A stretch of DNA of 15,769 nt, taken from CAYVBE01 sp964448935. Its GTDB lineage: Bacteria > Planctomycetota > Brocadiia > SM23-32. The notes beneath the pieces were generated by a model. The model did not search any database, was not told where the DNA came from, and worked only from the letters and a program-made list of their open reading frames with translations. Positions 1 to 6,745 of this stretch are shown piece after piece. The stretch is from positions 1 to 15,769 of the forward strand of contig CAYVBE010000087.1 in NCBI GenBank assembly GCA_964448935.1. The letters are read 5' to 3'. Each line of letters begins with the position of its first letter. The stretch's first letter is position 1. Made by a program: the position numbers and the translations under genes.

Positions 1-83
1 AGTTCGAGTTCGGCCCGAGCGGCCGAGACCAGCCAGCAAGATGTGAACAGCACGAATGCCAGAAAAAACGCCACCTTGTTCAT
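1..83 (-). CDS. N-terminus of a Sec-exported protein, cut by the window edge
   Basis: Reading the minus strand from the ATG at 83 gives MNKVAFFLAFVLFTSCWLVS followed by AARAELE, then the window ends. This is a textbook Sec signal peptide: a lysine near the start, a hydrophobic core of about 15 residues and an ARA signal-peptidase site before Glu. An SD sequence GGGAG (91-95) sits 7 nt upstream of the ATG. The gene starts 44 bp after the stop of the spermidine-synthase-like gene on the same strand, so it is probably the fourth gene of that operon. The mature protein is almost wholly outside the window, so its function cannot be told; only export to the periplasm or beyond is supported. A lone Cys in the h-region does not form a convincing lipobox. 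Confidence 0.7.
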   Translation of the reverse strand, partial: MNKVAFFLAFVLFTSCWLVSAARAELE

Positions 84-127
84 CCGGGTTCTCCCGAAAG
101 TCAGAACGTCGGCTTGTTTATCGGCGG

Positions 128-1783
128 CTACTGCAAAAGTGCCGCCGTCTGAAGTCTCCAGGCCAGGGCCGTCTCGGCGCGGGCCAGGTCAATGGGATTG
201 TGGTTGTCCGTGATGACCGTGCCCCCCGGACGGTCGGTGTCCATCTTCCGGCGGGAAAGCTCGTAGCTCAGGCGGTCCACGCCGGTCGAGGGCTGCCAGG
301 CCTGCCAGAGTGGAAGCAACTGCATCTGCTGACGGAACGCGAAGACGATCATTACCTGGACCTCCGACTCGTCGTCACGTGTCCGATAGGCGCGCACCAT
401 GTCCGGACCGAACACCTCGGCCAGGGTCCGGAAGAGAGAATCCGTCACAAAATCGTCGGTCGGACGCCCGATGTAGTTGATGGCCAGTATGCCGTCCTCG
501 GTCAGGCAGGACTCGATCAGCTCGAAGAACTCCCGCGTGATGAGGTGAAACGGGATAACGTCCGAGTTGTAGGCGTCCAGCACGATGAAGTCCACCGGCT
601 CCCGGTGACGGCGCAGGTATCGGCGCCCGTCCTCGATGACCGCCCTGCCGCGATAGGGTCCCGAGGGTCGGTGGGTGTGGCCGAACTCCTCGGTCATCAG
701 GCCCTTTTCACGGTCCGGAAAGCGCGAGAGGTCCACCCGGTGATGCGTCCCGTCCGAATAGAAGATGTCGCCGCGGTAGCCGAAGTACGCCTTCGCCAGC
801 TCGGCCACCTTCAGGTCAATCTCGACCGCCGTCCAGTCTATGTTGTAGAACTCCATCACCCGCGGGAACATGCCCCCGGCCAGCCCGATCAGCACACCCT
901 CGCGCCCGTCGCCCAGGTCGGGGTGGAAGTACGGCAACAGCTCCAGATAGTAGCTGTCCGACTGCAGTATGGCCCCGGCGTCCACCAGGTCAATGTCCAG
1001 CGGCATGCCGGTCTGCATGATGCCGTCCACCATCAACAGGCGGTGCGGCCCGCGCCCTTGCTGGTCGCGCTGGAGCACCCGCAGGTCGCCGTAGGCGCTT
1101 TCGGTGTGGTAAAGCTCGCCCCTCACCGACCGTTCACCGATGCCCGCGATGAAGGGCAGCGCGCAGAGCACGAAGAGCGGCGCCGCCCTGCCTCGCCACC
1201 GCAACACAAGACCCAGCGCGCCGACACCGATCAGCACGCCCGAGATAACGTTCAGCGAGGCGGCCGTCCCCAACGTGGGGATCATCCAGAAACCGGCGGC
1301 CAGCGCGCCGCCCACGCTGCCCACGGTGCTGACGGCGTATACCGCGCCGCTGGCCGAGCCCACCGACTCGATCCGCCGCGCCATCAGACGTATCACGTAA
1401 GGGCTGGCCGTCGCCAGCAGCGTGAGCGGAAGAAAGAAGATGACCAGCGCGCTGGCCAGCGCCCCCCAGGCCAGCCCGAACCAGTCGGCCGCCGGCGCCA
1501 GCACGGACTTCAGCGGACCGGTCAGCAAGACCGCCCCCCCGGCCAGCACCACCAGCATGTACAGCATCCAGGCGCGCGGGACGCGGTCCGCCAACCGCCC
1601 GCCCACGGCATACCCCACCGCCAGGCAGGTGAGCGTCACGCTCAGCAACGCCGCCCAGACGTAAAGGCTGCTCCCGTAGTAGGTCCCCACCACGCGCGTG
1701 CCCAGGATCTCGAGCGCCAGCACGCAGGCGCCCGTCACGGTTACCAGAACCAGCAGATAGGGGTGGACCGGCTCCTCACTCAT
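128..1783 (-). CDS. Membrane-anchored (fused MFS-like) spermidine-synthase-family protein
   Basis: 551 residues in two parts. Residues 1-220 are a membrane domain with about seven hydrophobic segments (from 8-33, 40-60, 71-92, 101-130, 145-170, 172-195, 201-215). Residues 225-551 are a SAM-type Rossmann domain like spermidine synthase: glycine-rich loop GLAGG (300-304), acidic end of beta-2 in AVEID (E321), the IEDGRRYL aspartate (D385), and DFIVLDAYNSDVIPFHL (398-414), matching the synthase 'D.I..D....P..L' motif. Soluble spermidine synthases are about 280-300 residues. The domain carries about 30 extra residues between 340 and 380. The family would move an aminopropyl group from decarboxylated SAM to an amine, but many fused members are uncharacterised. 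The start overlaps the upstream propeller gene by 8 bp; GGAGG (1793-1797) lies 9 nt upstream. No polyamine-pathway partner gene is present, so the true substrate is unknown. Confidence 0.85.
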   Translation of the reverse strand: MSEEPVHPYLLVLVTVTGACVLALEILGTRVVGTYYGSSLYVWAALLSVTLTCLAVGYAVGGRLADRVPRAWMLYMLVVLAGGAVLLTGPLKSVLAPAADWFGLAWGALASALVIFFLPLTLLATASPYVIRLMARRIESVGSASGAVYAVSTVGSVGGALAAGFWMIPTLGTAASLNVISGVLIGVGALGLVLRWRGRAAPLFVLCALPFIAGIGERSVRGELYHTESAYGDLRVLQRDQQGRGPHRLLMVDGIMQTGMPLDIDLVDAGAILQSDSYYLELLPYFHPDLGDGREGVLIGLAGGMFPRVMEFYNIDWTAVEIDLKVAELAKAYFGYRGDIFYSDGTHHRVDLSRFPDREKGLMTEEFGHTHRPSGPYRGRAVIEDGRRYLRRHREPVDFIVLDAYNSDVIPFHLITREFFELIESCLTEDGILAINYIGRPTDDFVTDSLFRTLAEVFGPDMVRAYRTRDDESEVQVMIVFAFRQQMQLLPLWQAWQPSTGVDRLSYELSRRKMDTDRPGGTVITDNHNPIDLARAETALAWRLQTAALLQ

Positions 1784-3893
1784 CGGCGGGCACCTCCGCC
1801 GGCGACACCGGCGCCACGCCGGAGTAGGTCCCCACCCAGAGCAACTTCGCGTAGGGGTCTTCGCAGAGCACGTCGGGCTTGAAGACGCCCTTCAGGAACG
1901 CGACGCGCTGCTCGTTGCGGTAAAGGTAGCTGCTCTTGTTCTTGCAGGAGAACCGGGTTTGAGGGGAGCCGGGCATGCCCTCAGCGGGTTCCCAGCTTTC
2001 CCCGTCGAAAACAATGACGCCGGCCGCCGGCAATTCCGGCGCGTCGGCCATGGAATGCGGGAGCACCGCCTCGAAAGGCACGGTCCGCGCGAAGACGCGC
2101 CCGTCTTTCACCGTCATCGCTGCGATCTTGCGGCCCGGCACCACGCCCACCAGATCCAGCTTGCCGGTCTTCCGGTCCAGCCGGCTCAAGGTGCCCGCAT
2201 CCCCGCCAAACCAGACGGCCTCTTCCGTGGGCACGGCGGCGGTCGCCTGCCAGTAGATGCGGAAGGGCTCGAGCAGTGCGCTGCGGAAACCGTCTCCGTC
2301 CCGGACGGAAACCCCGTTCTCGAAAACAGCCACCGGTTTCCCCGCGGTGGAGTCCAACCCCAGCATGTCCGGATGGCCCTCGGCCAGGACTATGCGCTCC
2401 CCGTGGGAGTGGGAGATGAGCATGAGTTGCGGCTGCTCGCCCAACAGATGCAGCTCGCGCGTCCGGGCATCGAACACCGGCTGCCAGCCGTCCCTCTGCT
2501 TCTCGGCGAGGCAGCCGAACGAGAAATAGTGCCCGGCGTAATACTGCTCGGGCACCATCCTGTAAGCGCCCCACACGCGATCGCCCGACGGACAGAGCGC
2601 CTCGACGGTCCTCGGCAGGACGTCGCCCCGGTTCTCGGTGCCCTTCTGACCCATCACCCAGCGGTTCTCCCGTGGCAGGTCCTCGGCGGGCATCAGCATC
2701 CAGCCGTCCACCGTGCGGCGGAGTATGGCCAGCCCCGTAACCCGCGGCTTCCAGCGCTTGACGTGGGCCATGCCGGGATGCGCGCCCTGCTCGACCGCGC
2801 CGTCATAGGTCAGGCAGGCGGCCCAGACCTCCCCGCCATCCGCCGCGATGGCGCTCAGGAAGCGTATGTCCGTCCCGTCCACCGTCTCCGTCACGGTCCA
2901 CTGTCCGGTCGCCGTATCGAGGCGGCTGATCCCGCCGCCGACGAAGGACTTCGACCCCTGGTCATAATCCGGCTCGCTGACCACGTAGAAGGCGTCGTCG
3001 GCGACCGCCATGTCCACGGGTCGGCCGGCGGCGGGCTCCTCGCCCAGTTTGTAGGTCGTCAGCTTGCCCTGTGCGCCGTCGTAACGCAGCACCGCGCCGG
3101 TGGTCAGCGCCCAGACGGTTCGGCCATCCGCCGCAACGCTCCAGGCGTCCGTGCTCAGGGTCTGCCACTTGCCGGTGTCCGGGTCGAAGCGAAGCAGGAT
3201 GTTGGAGCAGATGCAGTATAAGCCGTCCTGGGTGGAGAGCACGGCGGGTATCAGGGTCTCCAGCTTCCGCCGCCAGAAGGCGTGCCACCAGCCCTTCGCG
3301 ACGACCCGCTGCAGCGCGCGCCGCGCGGGGAAATCGGGCAGCGACTCCCACTGTTCGGCGTCCGGGCCGAGGTGCCACGCACCGGCGTCGCTCACCACAT
3401 AGGCGTGGCCGCCCGCGGCAGCGACGCGGCCAAGTGCGAACCGCACGTCTTCGACCTGCTCGATGCGGCCGGCCGCCACGTCCAGAACCGCCAGCCCTTC
3501 CCGCGTGGCCAGCCAGACCCGCCCGCCGTCCGGCGCGATGGACTGAACGGCGGCCTCAGGGAGGCCCTCGCCAAGCCCGTAGGTCGCCGCCACCTCACCG
3601 CTCTCGGCGTTGACACGGTAGAGCGCTCCGTCGTCCGCGGCCCAAACATCTCCTCCGCCGACCGCGTAGCAGAGGAGCGTCCCCTTGCCCATGCGCACCG
3701 GCGGCTGGAGCACGGGCGTGTCCCCGATGTCGTTCGGGACGGCGGACTGGCGCTCGGCGGGCCTGTGCACCGAACTCAGCAGGCAGTGCCCTCGGCGCCA
3801 CAACTCCTTCATGGCCGCCTCCGGACGCCCTTCCTCGGCTGCCGCACAGAGCGACACCGCCGCCAAGGCCGGCAGCAGAAACCAGCGTTTCAT
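1776..3893 (-). CDS. Secreted beta-propeller repeat protein (regulator-propeller-like), unknown function
   Basis: 705 residues from the ATG at 3893. An in-frame GTG directly before it (3896) is possible but lies too close to the SD. The N-terminus MMKRWFLLPALAAVSLCAAA is a Sec signal peptide (first M is that GTG). The rest is built of short beta repeats of the 'dg..vWaat..Glavld..tG' kind, for example VWAADDGALYRVNAESGEV, VWLATREGLAVLDVAAG and LLWVGTYSGVAPV near the C-terminus. These resemble the two-component-regulator propeller (YVTN/WD40-like) blades of periplasmic sensors. No kinase, hydrolase or DNA-binding part follows, so this is a free propeller, probably periplasmic. It sits 12 bp after the oxidoreductase stop and overlaps the next gene, so all are probably co-transcribed. 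Ligand and role are unknown. Confidence 0.8.
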   Translation of the reverse strand: MKRWFLLPALAAVSLCAAAEEGRPEAAMKELWRRGHCLLSSVHRPAERQSAVPNDIGDTPVLQPPVRMGKGTLLCYAVGGGDVWAADDGALYRVNAESGEVAATYGLGEGLPEAAVQSIAPDGGRVWLATREGLAVLDVAAGRIEQVEDVRFALGRVAAAGGHAYVVSDAGAWHLGPDAEQWESLPDFPARRALQRVVAKGWWHAFWRRKLETLIPAVLSTQDGLYCICSNILLRFDPDTGKWQTLSTDAWSVAADGRTVWALTTGAVLRYDGAQGKLTTYKLGEEPAAGRPVDMAVADDAFYVVSEPDYDQGSKSFVGGGISRLDTATGQWTVTETVDGTDIRFLSAIAADGGEVWAACLTYDGAVEQGAHPGMAHVKRWKPRVTGLAILRRTVDGWMLMPAEDLPRENRWVMGQKGTENRGDVLPRTVEALCPSGDRVWGAYRMVPEQYYAGHYFSFGCLAEKQRDGWQPVFDARTRELHLLGEQPQLMLISHSHGERIVLAEGHPDMLGLDSTAGKPVAVFENGVSVRDGDGFRSALLEPFRIYWQATAAVPTEEAVWFGGDAGTLSRLDRKTGKLDLVGVVPGRKIAAMTVKDGRVFARTVPFEAVLPHSMADAPELPAAGVIVFDGESWEPAEGMPGSPQTRFSCKNKSSYLYRNEQRVAFLKGVFKPDVLCEDPYAKLLWVGTYSGVAPVSPAEVPADE

Positions 3894-3905
3894 CACCCTC
3901 CTCCT
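3894..3905 (-). promoter_or_regulatory. Strong Shine-Dalgarno in a 12 bp intergenic gap
   Basis: On the minus strand the gap between the oxidoreductase stop and the propeller start reads AAGGAGGAGGGTG and then ATG. AAGGAGG is a near-perfect match to the anti-SD. Its distance of 6 nt to the ATG at 3893, against only 3 nt to the adjacent GTG at 3896, decides for the ATG start. Confidence 0.75.
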
Positions 3906-5072
3906 TTACTCGGTCGGGAGGTCCCGCGGGTCAACCGGCTTTCCGGTCTTTGCGGAAAGCTGCGCCGCCAGGCACATGCGGAGCGACTCGATGGCACCGT
4001 TGATGTGATTGTCCGGCGGGCAGTCGTTCTCCACGCCGCGCATCAGCGAACCCATGGTGCCCATCATCCCGGCCACGGGACCGGCCAGGTCGTACCAGGC
4101 GCCCTCGAATGGCTCCCACGGATTAATGTCCGACCACATGGGCTCATAGATGTGCTGGGGCAGGTCCAGGAAAACCGGTTCCTCGCCGCGTTCGGTGAAA
4201 ACCTCGACGAATTCCCGCTCGCCGGGCTCGCCGAAATGCCAGTTCCAGTTGTGCTGCGCGCGGATGGAGCCGCCCTCGGCCATCACCCGCATGTTCGTCC
4301 GGTGCGCCTCCATGCCCGAGTGGTTCTCCATGTGGTAGGCCACCGTGCCGCCCTCGAACTCGTAGATGGCCATGGTGGTCTTCATGCCCGCCCACGACTT
4401 GACGCAGACGCAGGGCTCGCCCACCCACCAGCGCAGCAGGTCGGCGTGATGGATCACGTGCCCCAGGTAGGCCGGCATGGGGTCCTCCAGGTCGAGAGGC
4501 CCGCCCTGCCAGTAGTTCTGCAGCTCGATGACGCCCGGCCGGCCCATCCGCTCCGGCGTGAGCAGTTGCTTGACGGAGTAGCAGGCGGGGTTATAGCGGC
4601 AGTTCTGGTTGACGACCAGCCGGATGCCCGCCTCCTCCGCCGCGCGGGCCATTCTCTCGGCGCTCTCGACGGTCGTGGCCACCGGCTTGTGAATCATCAG
4701 ATGCTTGCCCGCCTCGCCGGCCGCCTCGATGACCTGCATCCGGAGTTTCTCCTTCTCCTCGCCGGCGCCGAAGCAGCAGTCCACCACTTCAACGTCGTCG
4801 TTCTCGATCACCTCGTGCCAGTCGCGCGTGATATGTCCGACATCGAAGCCCTTCCGGCGGGTCTCCTCGATGCGGTCCTCGTTGATCTCCGCAGCGGTCA
4901 CCACGTTATAGCGGGCCGCCTGATAGGCGGGCAGGTGCATGATCTGCATCACCCAGTGCAGCCCGATAATCCCGATGCCGTAGCCCGTCCGCTGGTTCTC
5001 GTAGTCCAACCGGTAAGGCGGAACGCTGAACCCGAGTGCCTGCTCCTTGCGACCTGCATCCTGCTTGGCCAT
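3906..5072 (-). CDS. Gfo/Idh/MocA-family oxidoreductase with HKP in place of EKP
   Basis: 388 residues from the ATG at 5072. GGAG (5080-5083) 7 nt upstream supports this start over an in-frame TTG at 5108. Residues 31-130 form an NAD(P)-binding Rossmann fold: YGIGIIGLHWV, then ARYNVVTAAEINEDR, then VEVVDCCFGAG. The family's EKP motif is MIHKPVA here (H128-K129-P130): the lysine is kept and the Glu replaced. The C-terminal alpha/beta domain has GHVIHHADLLRWWVGEP (204-220), which matches the usual 'H..Dl.rwl.G' substrate-site motif. The family oxidises or reduces sugars, inositols and their derivatives. A poorly conserved tail of 12-30 residues precedes the fold. It is the first gene of the minus-strand operon and is transcribed divergently from a second family member, only about 165 bp away. 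Substrate unknown. Confidence 0.88.
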   Translation of the reverse strand: MAKQDAGRKEQALGFSVPPYRLDYENQRTGYGIGIIGLHWVMQIMHLPAYQAARYNVVTAAEINEDRIEETRRKGFDVGHITRDWHEVIENDDVEVVDCCFGAGEEKEKLRMQVIEAAGEAGKHLMIHKPVATTVESAERMARAAEEAGIRLVVNQNCRYNPACYSVKQLLTPERMGRPGVIELQNYWQGGPLDLEDPMPAYLGHVIHHADLLRWWVGEPCVCVKSWAGMKTTMAIYEFEGGTVAYHMENHSGMEAHRTNMRVMAEGGSIRAQHNWNWHFGEPGEREFVEVFTERGEEPVFLDLPQHIYEPMWSDINPWEPFEGAWYDLAGPVAGMMGTMGSLMRGVENDCPPDNHINGAIESLRMCLAAQLSAKTGKPVDPRDLPTE

Positions 5073-5117
5073 GATGCGACTCCGATAGACGTAGCACGGG
5101 CTAATCAACTCCGGGTC

Positions 5118-5146
5118 AGTCTAAGCCAACCGGGCACCGCCCACAA
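5118..5146 (-). promoter_or_regulatory. Candidate sigma70 promoter for the minus-strand operon
   Basis: On the minus strand TTGTGG (5141-5146) and TAGACT (5118-5123) are separated by exactly 17 nt. They match the -35 box at 3 of 6 positions and the -10 box at 4 of 6. The implied start of transcription lies about 35-45 nt upstream of the oxidoreductase ATG at 5072. Read by eye; moderate to weak. Confidence 0.35.
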
Positions 5147-5169
5147 TGGAAAACGGAGCGCACCCGAAG

Positions 5170-5198
5170 GTGCAACATGGGAACGCCCGTGTTATCAT
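5170..5198 (+). promoter_or_regulatory. Candidate extended -10 promoter for the oxidoreductase-tspO pair
   Basis: The -10 box TATCAT (5193-5198, 5 of 6) is preceded by TGT, giving an extended -10 element. The weak -35 GTGCAA (5170-5175, 3 of 6) lies 17 nt upstream. Transcription would begin near 5205, before the SD at 5227-5231. A small perfect palindrome GCACC-CGAA-GGTGC (5160-5173) overlaps the -35 region and could be a regulator site or chance. Confidence 0.45.
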
Positions 5199-5237
5199 CG
5201 TCCCCGTCGGGGCACGAACTCTCATTGGGAGACGATC

Positions 5238-6239
5238 ATGACAATTCGGGTTGGGTTTCTGGGCGCCGGCTACATGGCGGGGGAGCATGGAACGCGGCTG
5301 GCCACATTGCCGGACGTCGAGATAGGAGCGATCTGCGCGCTGGCGGGTGGGGAGGAGATGAGCGAGCGGCTGACCGACGGCGCGGCGGAGGTCTTCGAGG
5401 ATTTCGACCGGATGCTGGACGGGATGGACCTGGACGCGCTCTATGTCTGCATCCCGCCGTTCGCCCACTCGGGACAGGAGGAGAAGGCGGCCGAGGCGGG
5501 CATCCACCTCTTCCTGGAGAAGCCGATCGCAATAGACGCGGAGCGGGCCGAGAGCATCGTCAACGCCATCGAGGGGGCCGGGGTGGTTTCGCAGGTGGGC
5601 TACATGAGCCGCTTCGGCGCGGCGGTCCGGAAGCTGAAAGCGATGATCGAGGACGGTTCGGCCGGGCGGCCGACGCTCTACCAGGGCCGTTTCTTCTGCA
5701 ACGCGCTCCACAGCCCCTGGTGGCGGGCGGCCGCGAAGTCCGGCGGGCAGGTGCTGGAGCAGGTCATCCACCAGTATGATCTGGCGATGCACCTGATGGG
5801 CGAGCCGGAGAGGGTCTGCGGGTTCGCCGACAACCTCTGCCACGAGGGCGTGGAGGAATACACCGTCGAGGACACCAGCGTCAGCGCCATCCGCTTCAAG
5901 GGCGGCGCGGTCGGCAGCATCGTCGGCTCCAACTGCGCCGTGCCGGGCGAATGGACGGCCGACTGCCGCGTGGTCTGCGAGAACGTCACAGTCCTGTTCG
6001 AGGACGTCAACTCGGCGGAGTTCGTCTACACCAACGAGGAACCCGTCCGGCACGAGGCGGTCACGGGAGAAGTTGACCCGATCATGGAAGAAACGAAGAA
6101 CTTCCTGGCGGCCGTCCGCGGAGAGTGCGATCCGCTGGCTCCCGCGCGTGACGGACTGACGGGCGTGAAGCTCACTTCCGCCGTCCTGGAATCCTCCGCG
6201 GAAGGAGGAAGACCGGTGCGTATCGGGATGGAGGCATAG
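5238..6239 (+). CDS. Gfo/Idh/MocA-family oxidoreductase (canonical EKP type)
   Basis: 333 residues. The start ATG 5238 is set by GGGAG (5227-5231, spacing 6) and by homology beginning at once with TIRVGFLGAGYMA. An open frame extends far upstream but is only antisense shadow. Domains: an N-terminal Rossmann fold with GAGYMA (9-14), ALYVCIPPFAHS (67-78) and the EKP motif FLEKPIAI (E94-K95-P96); then the C-terminal domain with VLEQVIHQYDLAMHLMGEP (172-190), carrying the H178 and D181 of the family's substrate pocket. All key motifs are intact, so an active NAD(P)-dependent sugar or polyol dehydrogenase is likely; the substrate cannot be read. It is only distantly like the divergent gene at 3906-5072. 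The next gene, tspO, starts 1 bp after its stop, so the two are translationally linked. Confidence 0.9.
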   Translation: MTIRVGFLGAGYMAGEHGTRLATLPDVEIGAICALAGGEEMSERLTDGAAEVFEDFDRMLDGMDLDALYVCIPPFAHSGQEEKAAEAGIHLFLEKPIAIDAERAESIVNAIEGAGVVSQVGYMSRFGAAVRKLKAMIEDGSAGRPTLYQGRFFCNALHSPWWRAAAKSGGQVLEQVIHQYDLAMHLMGEPERVCGFADNLCHEGVEEYTVEDTSVSAIRFKGGAVGSIVGSNCAVPGEWTADCRVVCENVTVLFEDVNSAEFVYTNEEPVRHEAVTGEVDPIMEETKNFLAAVRGECDPLAPARDGLTGVKLTSAVLESSAEGGRPVRIGMEA

Positions 6240-6240
6240 A

Positions 6241-6720
6241 ATGAAGCGCAGGCGGGCAGCAATTGGACTGATCGTCTCGATTGGCCTGGTGGCCGCAGTG
6301 GCGGCTTTCGGGGGATCATTCACTGCGTCCGGGATCGGTAGCTGGTATGAGTCCCTCCAGAAGCCGGCGTGGACGCCGCCGAACTGGCTTTTCGGCCCGG
6401 CGTGGACGGCTCTCTATCTGATGATGGCGGTGGCCGCGTGGTTGGTATGGAAACAGGAGGGCTTTGCCGCCGCAAAGGTGCCGCTTGCTGCCTACCTGGT
6501 CCAGCTTCTGCTCAACGGTGTGTGGTCCGCCATTTTCTTCGGGCTCAAGATGCCCGGCATTGCCTTCGCCGAGCTTGTGGTGCTGTGGCTGGCGATACTC
6601 GTCACGCTTGCGCTTTTTTGGCATCGCTCGAAACTGGCAGGTGCGCTGCTAATGCCCTACATCCTGTGGGTGACCTACGCGGGCGCGCTCAACTTCGCCA
6701 TATGGCGCCTGAACGCTTGA
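6241..6720 (+). CDS. tspO: TspO/MBR family tryptophan-rich sensory membrane protein
   Basis: 159 residues, the usual TspO length. Signature stretches are all present: SWYESLQKPAWTPPNWLFGP (34-53), AWTALYLMMAVAAWLV, LLLNGVWSAIFFGLKMP (89-105) and the final PYILWVTYAGALNFAIWRLN (138-157). Five hydrophobic helices can be drawn, as expected for this five-helix protein of the membrane. TspO proteins bind porphyrins and related tetrapyrroles or lipids and act in stress or tetrapyrrole homeostasis; which applies here is unknown. The start follows the oxidoreductase stop by 1 bp, and its SD GGAGG (6230-6234, spacing 6) lies inside that gene. Its stop lies 25 bp from the end of the convergent DUF5060 gene. 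No heme or carotenoid gene is nearby. Confidence 0.95.
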   Translation: MKRRRAAIGLIVSIGLVAAVAAFGGSFTASGIGSWYESLQKPAWTPPNWLFGPAWTALYLMMAVAAWLVWKQEGFAAAKVPLAAYLVQLLLNGVWSAIFFGLKMPGIAFAELVVLWLAILVTLALFWHRSKLAGALLMPYILWVTYAGALNFAIWRLNA

Positions 6721-6745
6721 GAAGGCAGAGCCGCCTCGCCCGTAC

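Noticed and set aside
56..1882. 608-residue open frame on the plus strand opposite the spermidine-synthase-like gene
   Set aside because: Composition is dominated by Arg, His, Pro, Gln and Gly, with no domain, and it lies antisense to a gene with clear motifs. It is a by-product of GC-rich third positions.
3282..5237. Upstream extension of the plus-strand oxidoreductase frame over about 650 codons
   Set aside because: The extension is antisense to two well-supported genes, lacks family similarity and ends in the intergenic promoter region. Homology and the SD start at 5238.
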